Position numbers and translations under genes: made by a program
Notes under the pieces: model-generated
The model's input: the letters and a program-made list of their open reading frames with translations, nothing else
Databases searched by the model: none
What the model was told of the DNA's origin: nothing
Shown: one piece after another, positions 57,293-64,000 of the stretch
Numbering within the stretch: the stretch's first letter is position 1
How the letters are laid out: each line of letters begins with the position of its first letter
Assembly (NCBI RefSeq): GCF_032121415.1
Contig: NZ_CP135079.1
Span: 3,596,001 to 3,660,000, forward strand
Direction: 5' to 3'
Length of the DNA stretch: 64,000 nt
DNA from: Streptomyces parvus
Lineage (GTDB): Bacteria > Actinomycetota > Actinomycetes > Streptomycetales > Streptomycetaceae

Positions 57293-58465
57293 TCAGTGCA
57301 GCGCCTTCAGCATCTCCGCGGCGAACGGGGTGATGTCGGCGGTGCGCCCGCGCAGGGTCTTCGCCGCCCACTCGGGGTCGGCGATCAGGGCCCGCCCGAC
57401 GGCGACCATGTCGAACTCGTCGCGCTCCATCCGGTCCAGCAGCTGCTCGATGCCGGTGACGCTGGAGTCGTTGCCCTGGAAGGCGCTGAAGAAGTCGCCG
57501 TCCAGGCCGACCGAGCCGACGGTGAGGGTCGGCCGACCGCTGATCTTCTTCACCCACCCGGCCAGGTTCAGGTCGGAGTCCTCGAACTCCGGCAGCCAGT
57601 AGCGGCGGGTGGACGCGTGGAAGACGTCGACACCGGCCTCGGCCAGCGGCGTGAGCAGGGCGTCCAGCTCCTGCGGGGTCTCCGCGAGCTTCGCCTCGTA
57701 GTTGTCCGACTTCCACTGGGACATCCGGAAGAAGAGGGGAAAGGCGTCGGACACGGCGGCGCGGCAGGCGGCCACGATCTCGGCCGCGAACCGGGTGCGG
57801 GCGACCAGGTCACCGCCGTAGGCGTCGGTCCGCCGGTTGCTGCCGGACCACAGGAACTGGTCGATCAAGTAGCCGTGGGCACCGTGCAGTTCGGCACCGT
57901 CGAAGCCGAGGCGTTCGGCGGAGGCCGCCGCGTCGGCAAAGGCGGCGATGACGTCGTCGAGGTCCTTCTGCGTCATGGCGCGGCCCTTGGGCTCGCCGCT
58001 GAGGGACAGACCCGAGGGCCCGACCGGCTCGGCGTCCGGGACGGGCCCGGCGCCCTCGGCGCGGGTGACGCCCACGTGCCACAGCTGCGGGATGATCGCG
58101 CCACCCGCCCGGTGCACGGAGTCCGCCACGTGGGCCCAGCCCGCGAGCGCGGCCTCGCCGTGGAAGCGCGGGACCCGGTCGCTGGTCCCGGCGGACTCGT
58201 GGTCGACGTAGGTGCCCTCGGTGATGATCAGCCCGACGTCGGCGGCGGCGCGGCGCGTGTAGTAGTCCGCCACGTCCTGCCCCGGAACGCCGTCCGGGGA
58301 GAACTGCCGGGTCATGGGCGCCATCGCGATCCGGTTCCGGGCGGTGAGCCCGCGCACCGAGAACGGCCGGGAGAGGGCGTTCGCGGCGCGGTCGGCGGCG
58401 CTCACGACGTCCGCCGCGCCCGTCGGGTTCGCGGTCGTCGCGCCTGCTGTCGTCGTCTCTGTCAC
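57293..58465 (-). CDS. Old Yellow Enzyme-family NADH:flavin oxidoreductase
   Basis: GTG at 58465 with AGGA upstream gives 390 residues, with a Thr/Ala-rich N-terminal extension of about 30 residues. The TIM barrel shows the family motifs: LTARNRIAMAPMTRQFSPDG, LIITEGTYVDHESAG, IIPQLWHVG, DDVIAAFADAAASAERLGFD, GAELHGAHGYLIDQFLW, NRRTDAYGGDL. FMN-binding and His/His or His/Asn substrate residues are consistent (GAHGYL). Substrate unknown; reduces activated C=C bonds in relatives. Convergent with the carboxypeptidase gene. Confidence 0.93.
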   Translation of the reverse strand: MTETTTAGATTANPTGAADVVSAADRAANALSRPFSVRGLTARNRIAMAPMTRQFSPDGVPGQDVADYYTRRAAADVGLIITEGTYVDHESAGTSDRVPRFHGEAALAGWAHVADSVHRAGGAIIPQLWHVGVTRAEGAGPVPDAEPVGPSGLSLSGEPKGRAMTQKDLDDVIAAFADAAASAERLGFDGAELHGAHGYLIDQFLWSGSNRRTDAYGGDLVARTRFAAEIVAACRAAVSDAFPLFFRMSQWKSDNYEAKLAETPQELDALLTPLAEAGVDVFHASTRRYWLPEFEDSDLNLAGWVKKISGRPTLTVGSVGLDGDFFSAFQGNDSSVTGIEQLLDRMERDEFDMVAVGRALIADPEWAAKTLRGRTADITPFAAEMLKALH

Positions 58466-58710
58466 GTCGGTGTCCTGTCCGTAGCCGGGGGTGTCCACCC
58501 GGGGCCAACACGTACGGGCCGCGTGGCCATCCCGGCTTCGGCCGCGATGAGGGTAAAGAGTCGGCAAAGAACGGAGCCACCCTCCGGTGACCTGCCCGGC
58601 TCGGCTCACTCGGACGTGGCGTCGCCAGACGAGATCAAGCCGTAACGCGATCGCCGACCGGACGCCGATGACTTCGCGGCCCGGCGCCGGTCATATGCGC
58701 GACACCATGC

Positions 58711-58745
58711 GAACCGCATCCGAATTGCTTTGAACCGCATCCGAA
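58711..58745. repeat. Direct repeat GAACCGCATCCGAA
   Basis: Two exact 14-bp copies at 58711-58724 and 58732-58745, 21 bp apart (two helix turns), just upstream of the DUF4287 gene. A third partial copy follows. Possible operator or promoter element. Confidence 0.5.
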
Positions 58746-58762
58746 CCGCAGACGGGACAGAC

Positions 58763-58978
58763 ATGACCGACAACGCCGTGAAGGGCCCTGCCAGTTACTT
58801 CCCCTCGATCGAGAAGAAGTACGGCCGCCCGGTCGCCGAGTGGAAGGACCTCATCCGCGCCTCCCCGCTGACCAGGCACATGGAGTTGGTCGGCTGGCTC
58901 AAGTCCGCACACGGCCTGGGCCACGGGCACGCCAACGCCCTGGTGGCGCACACGCTCGCCGAGGACAGCGCCGGCTGA
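58763..58978 (+). CDS. DUF4287-domain small protein
   Basis: The 71-residue protein has the DUF4287 pattern: FPSIEKKYGRPVAEWKDLIR, ELVGWLKSAHGLGHGHANAL, VAHTLAEDS. The family is small, cytosolic, of unknown function. GGGACAG precedes the ATG. It stands alone with direct repeats upstream. Confidence 0.85.
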   Translation: MTDNAVKGPASYFPSIEKKYGRPVAEWKDLIRASPLTRHMELVGWLKSAHGLGHGHANALVAHTLAEDSAG

Positions 58979-59122
58979 CCCCCGCGTCACGGAGGACCGG
59001 CGTTTGTCGCCGCCTGCCCGCAGATATGTCCGCGCTCGGTAACCGAGGCATCCCACCCGGGCGTTCGCATGTCTGGATGGGTGCACGGCATCGGGTGGAC
59101 ACGGCAAAAGGGGCGGGCGGAC

Positions 59123-59896
59123 ATGGCGAAGCACAAGGGACGGGCCTGGCACGGCAGGCTCCTCGCGGCGGCGCTCGGCGTGACCGCGCTGGCCGCCGCC
59201 ACCTCGGTGTGGACCGCCCAGGCCGACACCACCGGAGGGCAGCCGCAGGGCGGCGACTCCTCGGCGGCCGCCGACGCACACCGGGTCGAGAAGGTGGCGG
59301 CGGAGATCGCGCACGCCTCGGAAGCCGGCCCGCGGGGCGTCAACATCACCATCGACGACGGGCCGGACCCGGTCTGGACGCCGCAGGTGCTGCGCCTGCT
59401 GAAGGACGAAGGCGTGCAGGCCACCTTCTGCATGGTGGGCACCCAGGCCAAGGCCTATCCGGACCTGGTCAAGAAGGTCGTGGCGGACGGCCACCGGCTG
59501 TGCAACCACACCGTCTCGCACGACACCGCCATGGACACCAAGCCCGAGGCCTACCAGTCCCAGCAGATCCTGGACGCCGAACGCATGATCATCAAGGCGT
59601 CCGGAGGCGTCCGGTCGCAGTACTACCGGGCGCCGGGCGGTGCCTTCACCCCCTACAGCCGGCAGCTCGCCGCGTCCCACGGGATGCGACCGCTCGGCTG
59701 GAACGTCGACACCAAGGACTTCGAACACCCCGGTGCGGACACGATGGTCGCCACCGTCAAGCGCGAGATCCCGGGCGGCCCGACCGTCCTCTTCCACGAC
59801 GCGGGCGGCGAACGCTCCGAGACCGTGGCGGCCCTGCGCGAGGTCCTGCCCTGGCTGAAGGAGCAGGGCTACTCCTTCGGCTTCCCCGTGCGCTGA
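59123..59896 (+). CDS. Secreted polysaccharide deacetylase
   Basis: ATG at 59123 after GGGCGGGCGG gives 257 residues with a signal peptide (LLAAALGVTALAAATSVWTA, QADTT). The NodB-type domain shows NITIDDGPDPVWTPQVLRLL (catalytic Asp78 and metal Asp79), LCNHTVSHDT (metal histidines), RAPGGAFTPYSRQLAA, PLGWNVDTKDFE and TVLFHDAGGERSETV. Probably deacetylates chitin, peptidoglycan or a related polymer outside the cell. Convergent with a minus-strand cluster further on. Confidence 0.93.
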   Translation: MAKHKGRAWHGRLLAAALGVTALAAATSVWTAQADTTGGQPQGGDSSAAADAHRVEKVAAEIAHASEAGPRGVNITIDDGPDPVWTPQVLRLLKDEGVQATFCMVGTQAKAYPDLVKKVVADGHRLCNHTVSHDTAMDTKPEAYQSQQILDAERMIIKASGGVRSQYYRAPGGAFTPYSRQLAASHGMRPLGWNVDTKDFEHPGADTMVATVKREIPGGPTVLFHDAGGERSETVAALREVLPWLKEQGYSFGFPVR

Positions 59897-60000
59897 GCCA
59901 GGCTCCGCGATTCAGTCGCCCCGGACGGACGCGCAATCTGCCCACGCCAGTAGAGTGCGATGCTTGTTCGATTCGCCGGGAGGCGGAGGGGGGAGGGATC

Positions 60001-60471
60001 GTGGGGGCACAACTGCGCGACACCGCCACGGAATTGGCGGGCGTTCTGTGGCGCGAGCACACCGTGTACCGGGAGCGGTCCGGGGGGATGGTCATCCGGG
60101 GCGAGCACGTACGGCGCTGGATCAGCCTCGCCCCGGCGGGCGGCCGGGACGAGATCCTCGTACGCGCCGGCCGCATCCTGGACGGCGGCACCACCGCCCC
60201 GGCGCGCTCGGAGGCCGTGGTGCCCCTCACCGCCGGTACGGACGTACTCGCCGCAGCCTGCCGACGCCTGCTGGCCGAGGCGGCAGCCGATGCGGCGCGG
60301 CCCCCGCGGGGCGGGACGGCGTCCGGCTCCGGCCGGTCCCGCCGCCCCGGAAAGACCGCGCGCCGCAGAGGCAGGGGACGGCACACCGGCTTCGGCTCGT
60401 GGGTGATCGTCCTCTGCGTCGTCGGCGTGATCGGCCTGTACGTCTACAGCAACGCGGCGCTGCACGGCTGA
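60001..60471 (+). CDS. Hypothetical protein with C-terminal membrane anchor
   Basis: GTG at 60001 follows GGGAGGGATC, a clear start signal, and yields 156 residues. The N-terminal ~105 residues are soluble (LRDTATELAGVLWREHTVYR, MVIRGEHVRRWISLAPAG, AGTDVLAAACRRLLAEAAAD). A basic linker and one C-terminal span (SWVIVLCVVGVIGLYVYSNA) end it, a tail-anchored topology. No family recognised. It lies 104 bp after the deacetylase gene. Confidence 0.7.
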   Translation: MGAQLRDTATELAGVLWREHTVYRERSGGMVIRGEHVRRWISLAPAGGRDEILVRAGRILDGGTTAPARSEAVVPLTAGTDVLAAACRRLLAEAAADAARPPRGGTASGSGRSRRPGKTARRRGRGRHTGFGSWVIVLCVVGVIGLYVYSNAALHG

Positions 60472-60522
60472 CGGCGACGGCCGGGCCGCGCTCCGGCCGC
60501 AACGGGTTCACGTACAGAGGCT

Positions 60523-60954
60523 TCACGGCGGAGCATCGGAGAAGGGGTCGGCGGTCTCACCCCAGGAGAAGGCGAATCCGCCCCGTGAAGCGTCGTACGT
60601 GACCGCGGCACCCGAGCTCTCCAGATCGAAGCGCTCATGGAGCCACCCGTCCATGGCCAACGCCGCCGCCTCGGACCGGTAGTCACTCAGCGGACAGTCG
60701 AGTGAGGACGTGCGAAGGAGAACGCCGTCGGGTACGAGCTCGCTCAGGGCGCGGGCGTTGAGGGATACCCCGAACGCCAGCCAGGCGGCGTCCTTCCAGT
60801 GCAGGCCGGCTGTCGGCAGCCCGAGCCAGATGTTCCGGTGGATCTGCACGCTGTGGGCCGGGATCCCGCCTTCGAGCGGAGCGACTTCAGCCCGCAGATT
60901 CACCGCGAGCCCACCCGCCGGAGCTCGAAAGCGGAACGCGAATTCGTGGATCAC
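60523..60954 (-). CDS. Hypothetical protein, 143 residues
   Basis: The acidic-to-neutral soluble protein starts MIHEFAFRFRAPAGGLAVNL and contains VQIHRNIWLGLPTAGLHWKD, LNARALSELVPDGVLLRTSS and WLHERFDLESSG. It has no signal peptide or membrane span and no family I can name. Codon bias supports it. The start at 60954 has no strong ribosome binding site. It may belong to the adjacent minus-strand group of small proteins. Confidence 0.6.
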   Translation of the reverse strand: MIHEFAFRFRAPAGGLAVNLRAEVAPLEGGIPAHSVQIHRNIWLGLPTAGLHWKDAAWLAFGVSLNARALSELVPDGVLLRTSSLDCPLSDYRSEAAALAMDGWLHERFDLESSGAAVTYDASRGGFAFSWGETADPFSDAPP

Positions 60955-61056
60955 GATTCCTTCATTCGCTGCGATCCGCGGATCCGCGCAAGGGGCGCGA
61001 GGGCTTGGCCGGCAGGAAGCCGTTCACCGCTCCGGCCCCGGCCCCTGCCGCACGCG

Positions 61057-61299
61057 TCACCCCTGCGCGCTTCCATCGCCCGTCTGCCCGGAATCCTCGA
61101 TCGCGGCAGTCTGCCCGGAGCCCTCGGCCGCGCCGGTCTTCTCGCGCATCTTGCGCACCAGCTCCGCCTTCTGCTCGGCAGCGCTCTCGCGGTCGAGGTT
61201 GCGGTGCGGCCCGTTGTTCTGCCGCTCGGCGCGGGACTGCCGCTTGCGCTGGCCTCCGCCCATGCCCACGGGGTTGTTGATGTTCTTGCTGTCGGTCAT
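61057..61299 (-). CDS. DUF6243-family small protein
   Basis: The 80-residue hydrophilic protein (MTDSKNINNPVGMGGGQRKR, QSRAERQNNGPHRNLDRESA, AEQKAELVRKMREKT) is the streptomycete DUF6243 type, as I recall, a small, unstructured basic/acidic protein. The ATG is preceded by GGAGAATCC. Its role is unknown. Confidence 0.75.
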   Translation of the reverse strand: MTDSKNINNPVGMGGGQRKRQSRAERQNNGPHRNLDRESAAEQKAELVRKMREKTGAAEGSGQTAAIEDSGQTGDGSAQG

Positions 61300-61353
61300 G
61301 GATTCTCCGGAATGAGGTGGAAATCAGGTGAAGCGGTCTGCGGAATGCGGCGG

Positions 61354-61797
61354 TCAGCCCGTGCTGTCCCGCTCCGCAGACCACACGGCGGCCTTCTGGA
61401 CCGTGGGCCCCTCGACGCGGACCGCGCCCGCCGTGAAAGCGGCCCAGAGGAGATCCTGGCATCCGAAGAAGGACTCCCCCCAACTGTCCACCCAACCATG
61501 GACACGGGACGGTCCGGCCACGGTGGCGTCCCACCACTCCCAGCCCCGGGAGTCCTCGTCCGGGTCGAAGCGGTACAGCCAGTCCTGGAGATCCCACGGC
61601 CGGCCGCCCCCGGTGTGCTCCGCGTACGCCTCGCGGCCCGCCCGGGCGAACTGCGGTGCCCGCTCCTCGCCCCCGGACCCGGAACCCACTGCGGCGAACC
61701 AGCCCGGGATCTCGTCGACCGGCAGGCTCTCCTGCTCGAAGTCCGCCGTGCAGCCCCGCCGTACGGCCGGCGCGAGCACCGAGCGCAGGCGCTCCAC
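61354..61797 (-). CDS. Hypothetical protein, 147 residues
   Basis: GTG at 61797 gives a soluble protein rich in aromatic residues (MERLRSVLAPAVRRGCTADF, DWLYRFDPDEDSRGWEWWDA, WVDSWGESFFGCQDLLWAAF, TAGAVRVEGPTVQKAAVW). No family recognised. The start codon is tentative because the in-frame sequence upstream (RDPAEY) also looks coding. It lies just 13 bp downstream of the 117-residue gene, so the two are probably cotranscribed. Confidence 0.55.
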   Translation of the reverse strand: MERLRSVLAPAVRRGCTADFEQESLPVDEIPGWFAAVGSGSGGEERAPQFARAGREAYAEHTGGGRPWDLQDWLYRFDPDEDSRGWEWWDATVAGPSRVHGWVDSWGESFFGCQDLLWAAFTAGAVRVEGPTVQKAAVWSAERDSTG

Positions 61798-61810
61798 GTA
61801 CTCTGCGGGG

Positions 61811-62164
61811 TCACGACACGTACGCCTTCACGCGCGTGTCACGGAACTCCTCCTGAGCCTTCCGGAGGCAGGCGCACACGTAGGCCAGGCACCTCCGCAC
61901 GAGGAGGGGTGTACGTTCGTCCGCTGTGGGCGGGAGGTCGTAGCCGGTCATTCCCCTCCCACTGACCGTCGTCTCCTCCGAGAGCCGGTCGGCGTAGGTG
62001 CCGGGCACTTCCGGACGGAGGTCGGTCAGCCCCCGGCCACCAGCGGCTGTGCGGGACCACCCACGTTCCATGACCTCATGGAACATAGGCGGAATGTCCC
62101 GGTCACTGAGGCCGGTGAGGTCTGTCGTACGCAGGATCTCCCGCATCCGAGGATTGCTTCGCAT
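61811..62164 (-). CDS. Hypothetical protein, 117 residues, possible immunity-type
   Basis: ATG at 62164 has GAGGGGCAGGC directly upstream. The product (MREILRTTDLTGLSDRDIPP, MFHEVMERGWSRTAAGGR, YDLPPTADERTPLLVRRCLA, YVCACLRKAQEEF) is a small soluble acidic protein with no membrane span. Immediately upstream on the same strand lies coding-like debris (62165-62325) that reads like the end of a toxin domain. A toxin-immunity arrangement is therefore possible but unproven. Confidence 0.5.
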   Translation of the reverse strand: MRSNPRMREILRTTDLTGLSDRDIPPMFHEVMERGWSRTAAGGRGLTDLRPEVPGTYADRLSEETTVSGRGMTGYDLPPTADERTPLLVRRCLAYVCACLRKAQEEFRDTRVKAYVS

Positions 62165-62325
62165 GCCTGCCCCTCGCCCAGTGCGGCGAGCCCCTTTCCG
62201 ATCCCTGCGATGAAACCCGGATCGTTTCCGACGGCTTTCTCGACGCTCCGTGGAAGCCCCTCGGATTTCCCTGTCTCGCAGTCGTACTGGTACTTCGCGC
62301 CCTTGTCGCTCCGGTCCTGGAAGTG
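62165..62325 (-). pseudogene. 5'-truncated protein remnant, possible toxin C-terminus
   Basis: The minus strand here reads HFQDRSDKGAKYQYDCETGK, SEGLPRSVEKAVGNDPGFIA, GIGKGLAALGEGQ, a protein-like sequence ending at the ribosome binding site of the 117-residue gene. No start codon or domain is found upstream; beyond 62325 the sequence turns to noise. It resembles the short C-terminal toxin fragments left over in polymorphic toxin loci. Identity not recognised. Confidence 0.35.
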
Positions 62326-62529
62326 GGGTCTTGCTGGTGAGGGAGCCGCACCTGACCGCCGTTGTCCGCTCCGCCGGGCGCGGACGGAGCACGGGAGGCC
62401 GCTACGGAGACGGTCCCCCGGCACCGGAGCTGTCACGGCTGTGGCTCGTACAACCAATCGATCTTCTGGGCTGTCTTGCTCGACGACGCTCGAAGATCGA
62501 CATCGTCGCCGGACAGGACTGAAGGACTG

Positions 62530-64000
62530 ATGAACCCAGCCAGACGCATGACCGCCACCGCCCTGGTCCTGGCCACGGCAGGCGGAGTGCTCCACGCCAC
62601 CGCCCTGTCCGCCTCCGCGGCGGTGAGCTGCGCCTCTCCCGTCTTCCAACGGCAGTTCTTCGCGAACACGACGTTCACAGGCACGCCGAAGAAGACGGAC
62701 TGCGATTCCGTGATCGACCAGAACTGGGGCACGGGCGCACCCGCCTCCGGCCTGCCGTCCAACAGCTTCGGCGTGCGCTGGTCGGTGACGCGCGACTTCG
62801 GCTCCGGTGGCCCCTTCACGTTCACGGCCTCCGGCCGGGACGGCATGCGGGTCTACCTCGACGGCGTCCGCAAGATCGACGTCTGGAAGAACGGCTCCGC
62901 CACCGTCAAGAAGACGGTGAACGTGACGATCCCCCCGGGCAAGCACACGCTCCGCTTCGACTACGTCAACTGGACGGGTGCCGCGAACGTCTCGTTCGCC
63001 TATGCGCCGCGCACCTCCGCCACGTACGACAAGGTCACGCCCCTCGCCCCGACGGGCGCGGCCGTCTCGTACAACTCCGCCACCGGTGCGGCCAAGGTCT
63101 CCTGGACCAGGAACAAGGAGATGGACCTGGCGAACTACCGGGTCTACCGGCGGCTGCAGGGCACGCCGTACGGAAGCAAGCAGCTCGCGACGACCACCGC
63201 CACGTCGTACACCGACAGCACGCTGCCCAAGACGGGCGCGGCCTACTACTACGAGGTGCGGGCCGTCGACAAGGCCGGCCACGTCTCCGGCGGCAGCTCC
63301 GACAAGCTCGTCACCACCATCGACAGGACGCCGCCCGCCGCCCCGTTCGTCGAATGGGACGCCTGCCCGGCCGACCAGCCCTACGCGGCGCCGCAGCTGG
63401 TCACCACCGCGAAGAACGCCGCCGACATCGTCCGGTACGAGATGCAGCGGCTCGACGCCGCCACGCAGCGCTGGAGCACCGTCCACTCCGGCCCCAAGGG
63501 CGCGATCTGCGACACCGGCTACCGGGCCGACGGCAGCAAGGTCACCTACCGGGGCCGGGCCCGGGACGCCGCCGGGAACTGGTCGGCGTACTCGGCCGCC
63601 ACCACGTTCACCACCCCCGACCTGACCCCGCCCGCCGCCGTCACGGGGCTCCGCGCCGAGTACCGGTCGGGCGTACCGCATCTGGTGTGGTCACCCGTCT
63701 CCGGGGCCGCTTCGTACCAGGTCCTCCAGTACGACCCCGCGACCGGCGGCTACGTCGACGCCCGCCCTGCGGGGACCCCCGGTGCCCGGACCGACGTGGT
63801 GCCGCGCCAGTCGGCCGCGGTCGCCGACAGCTACCGGTACGCGGTGCGCTCCGTGGACGCCGAGGGCAACGCCGCCACGCCGGTGGAGATCACCCTGAAG
63901 ATGGCCGACCGCCCGGAGGCCGTCCCCGCGTTCAAGACCACCGCCAGCAGGTTCGACGAGGGGGTGATGGTCGCGTGGAGCAGCGTCGACCCGTGGACCG
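62530..64000 (+). CDS. Large secreted PA14 / fibronectin type III protein, 5' part
   Basis: ATG at 62530 (AAGGACTG upstream) opens a frame that continues through the right edge (490 codons seen). A signal peptide (MNPARRMTATALVLATAGGV ... ASA-AVSCAS) is followed by a PA14 domain (about residues 45-155; VIDQNWGTGAPASGLPSNSF, FTFTASGRDGMRVYLDGVRK, VNVTIPPGKHTLRFDYVNWT). Fibronectin type III modules follow (ANYRVYRRLQGTPYGSKQLA, AYYYEVRAVDKAGHVSGGSS, and a second from about residue 375, VTGLRAEYRSGVPHLVWSPV). Exported carbohydrate- or surface-binding protein. Its 3' end is unseen, so catalytic or toxin domains cannot be judged. Confidence 0.88.
   Translation, partial: MNPARRMTATALVLATAGGVLHATALSASAAVSCASPVFQRQFFANTTFTGTPKKTDCDSVIDQNWGTGAPASGLPSNSFGVRWSVTRDFGSGGPFTFTASGRDGMRVYLDGVRKIDVWKNGSATVKKTVNVTIPPGKHTLRFDYVNWTGAANVSFAYAPRTSATYDKVTPLAPTGAAVSYNSATGAAKVSWTRNKEMDLANYRVYRRLQGTPYGSKQLATTTATSYTDSTLPKTGAAYYYEVRAVDKAGHVSGGSSDKLVTTIDRTPPAAPFVEWDACPADQPYAAPQLVTTAKNAADIVRYEMQRLDAATQRWSTVHSGPKGAICDTGYRADGSKVTYRGRARDAAGNWSAYSAATTFTTPDLTPPAAVTGLRAEYRSGVPHLVWSPVSGAASYQVLQYDPATGGYVDARPAGTPGARTDVVPRQSAAVADSYRYAVRSVDAEGNAATPVEITLKMADRPEAVPAFKTTASRFDEGVMVAWSSVDPWT

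Noticed and set aside
62026..63681. Minus-strand 551-codon frame opposite the PA14/FnIII gene
   Set aside because: It is the antisense shadow of the secreted protein; only the part beyond its start (62165-62325) is protein-like and is reported separately.

Overview
The window is high-GC actinobacterial chromosome. It has strong G/C third-position bias, GTG starts, GTGA/ATGA stop-start overlaps, a conservon, SigF-type sigma factors and a secreted peptidase repertoire. Together these point to a Streptomyces species. From memory, the run sigN-like / sigF / Dabb protein ... tRNA-Ser / tadA / tadA-associated / small basic protein / upp / LytR_C protein follows the order of the S. coelicolor SCO4034-SCO4043 region. 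That synteny was not checked by alignment.

Layout. 0-1.9 kb: two SigB/SigF-family sigma factors in tandem (the left one cut by the window edge), a Dabb protein and a 54-residue membrane peptide. 1.9-8.4 kb: an accessory insert ending at the 3' side of a tRNA-Ser(CGA) gene. It holds a broken Uma2 gene, a proline-rich HTH protein, noncoding repeats, and a tightly overlapped six-gene operon (DUF6879 fusion, XRE/DUF5753 regulator, three small proteins and a 43-residue peptide) that runs into a decayed PIMT-like methyltransferase of the type found in ATP-grasp RiPP clusters. 8.4-16.7 kb: housekeeping genes (tRNA-Ser, tadA, upp, LytR_C protein, M28 aminopeptidase, HhH-GPD protein, ECF42 sigma factor with YCII protein). 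16.9-25.2 kb: cobL-cobM, flotillin with an NfeD-like partner, peroxiredoxin, hydrolase, SpoIIE phosphatase.

25.4-33.3 kb: a secreted ParB/Srx-fold protein; a four-gene minus-strand cassette (XRE regulator, HExxH ImmA/IrrE-type protein, seven-helix MAB_1171c-type membrane protein, PAP2-like membrane protein); a MerR-type regulator; a cold-shock protein followed by a DEAD-box helicase, both with structured leaders. 33.3-43.8 kb: membrane acyltransferase, APC permease coupled to a universal stress protein, PGRP amidase, PH-domain protein, a molybdate locus (MerR-TOBE protein, modA, fused modBC), VOC protein and TerC.

43.8-50.2 kb: a conservon (cvnA-B-C-D) followed by a CYP157-like P450 lacking the ExxR motif, then a second, canonical P450 overlapping an enoyl-CoA hydratase-family gene. 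50.5-58.5 kb: a LacI regulator divergent from a nitrilase-family amidase across twin 18-bp palindromes, a membrane-anchored EEP-family protein, a CseBC-like two-component system followed by a D-Ala-D-Ala carboxypeptidase, and an Old Yellow Enzyme. 58.7-64 kb: small proteins, a polysaccharide deacetylase, a minus-strand group of hypotheticals with what may be a toxin/immunity remnant, and the start of a large secreted PA14/fibronectin-III protein that runs off the right edge.

The stretches most worth a second look are the peptide/methyltransferase operon in the tRNA-Ser-linked insert, the XRE/HExxH/seven-helix/PAP2 cassette (whose PAP2 protein lacks key catalytic residues), and the conservon with its unusual P450. 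All functions come from reading motifs and recalling families; no database search was run.
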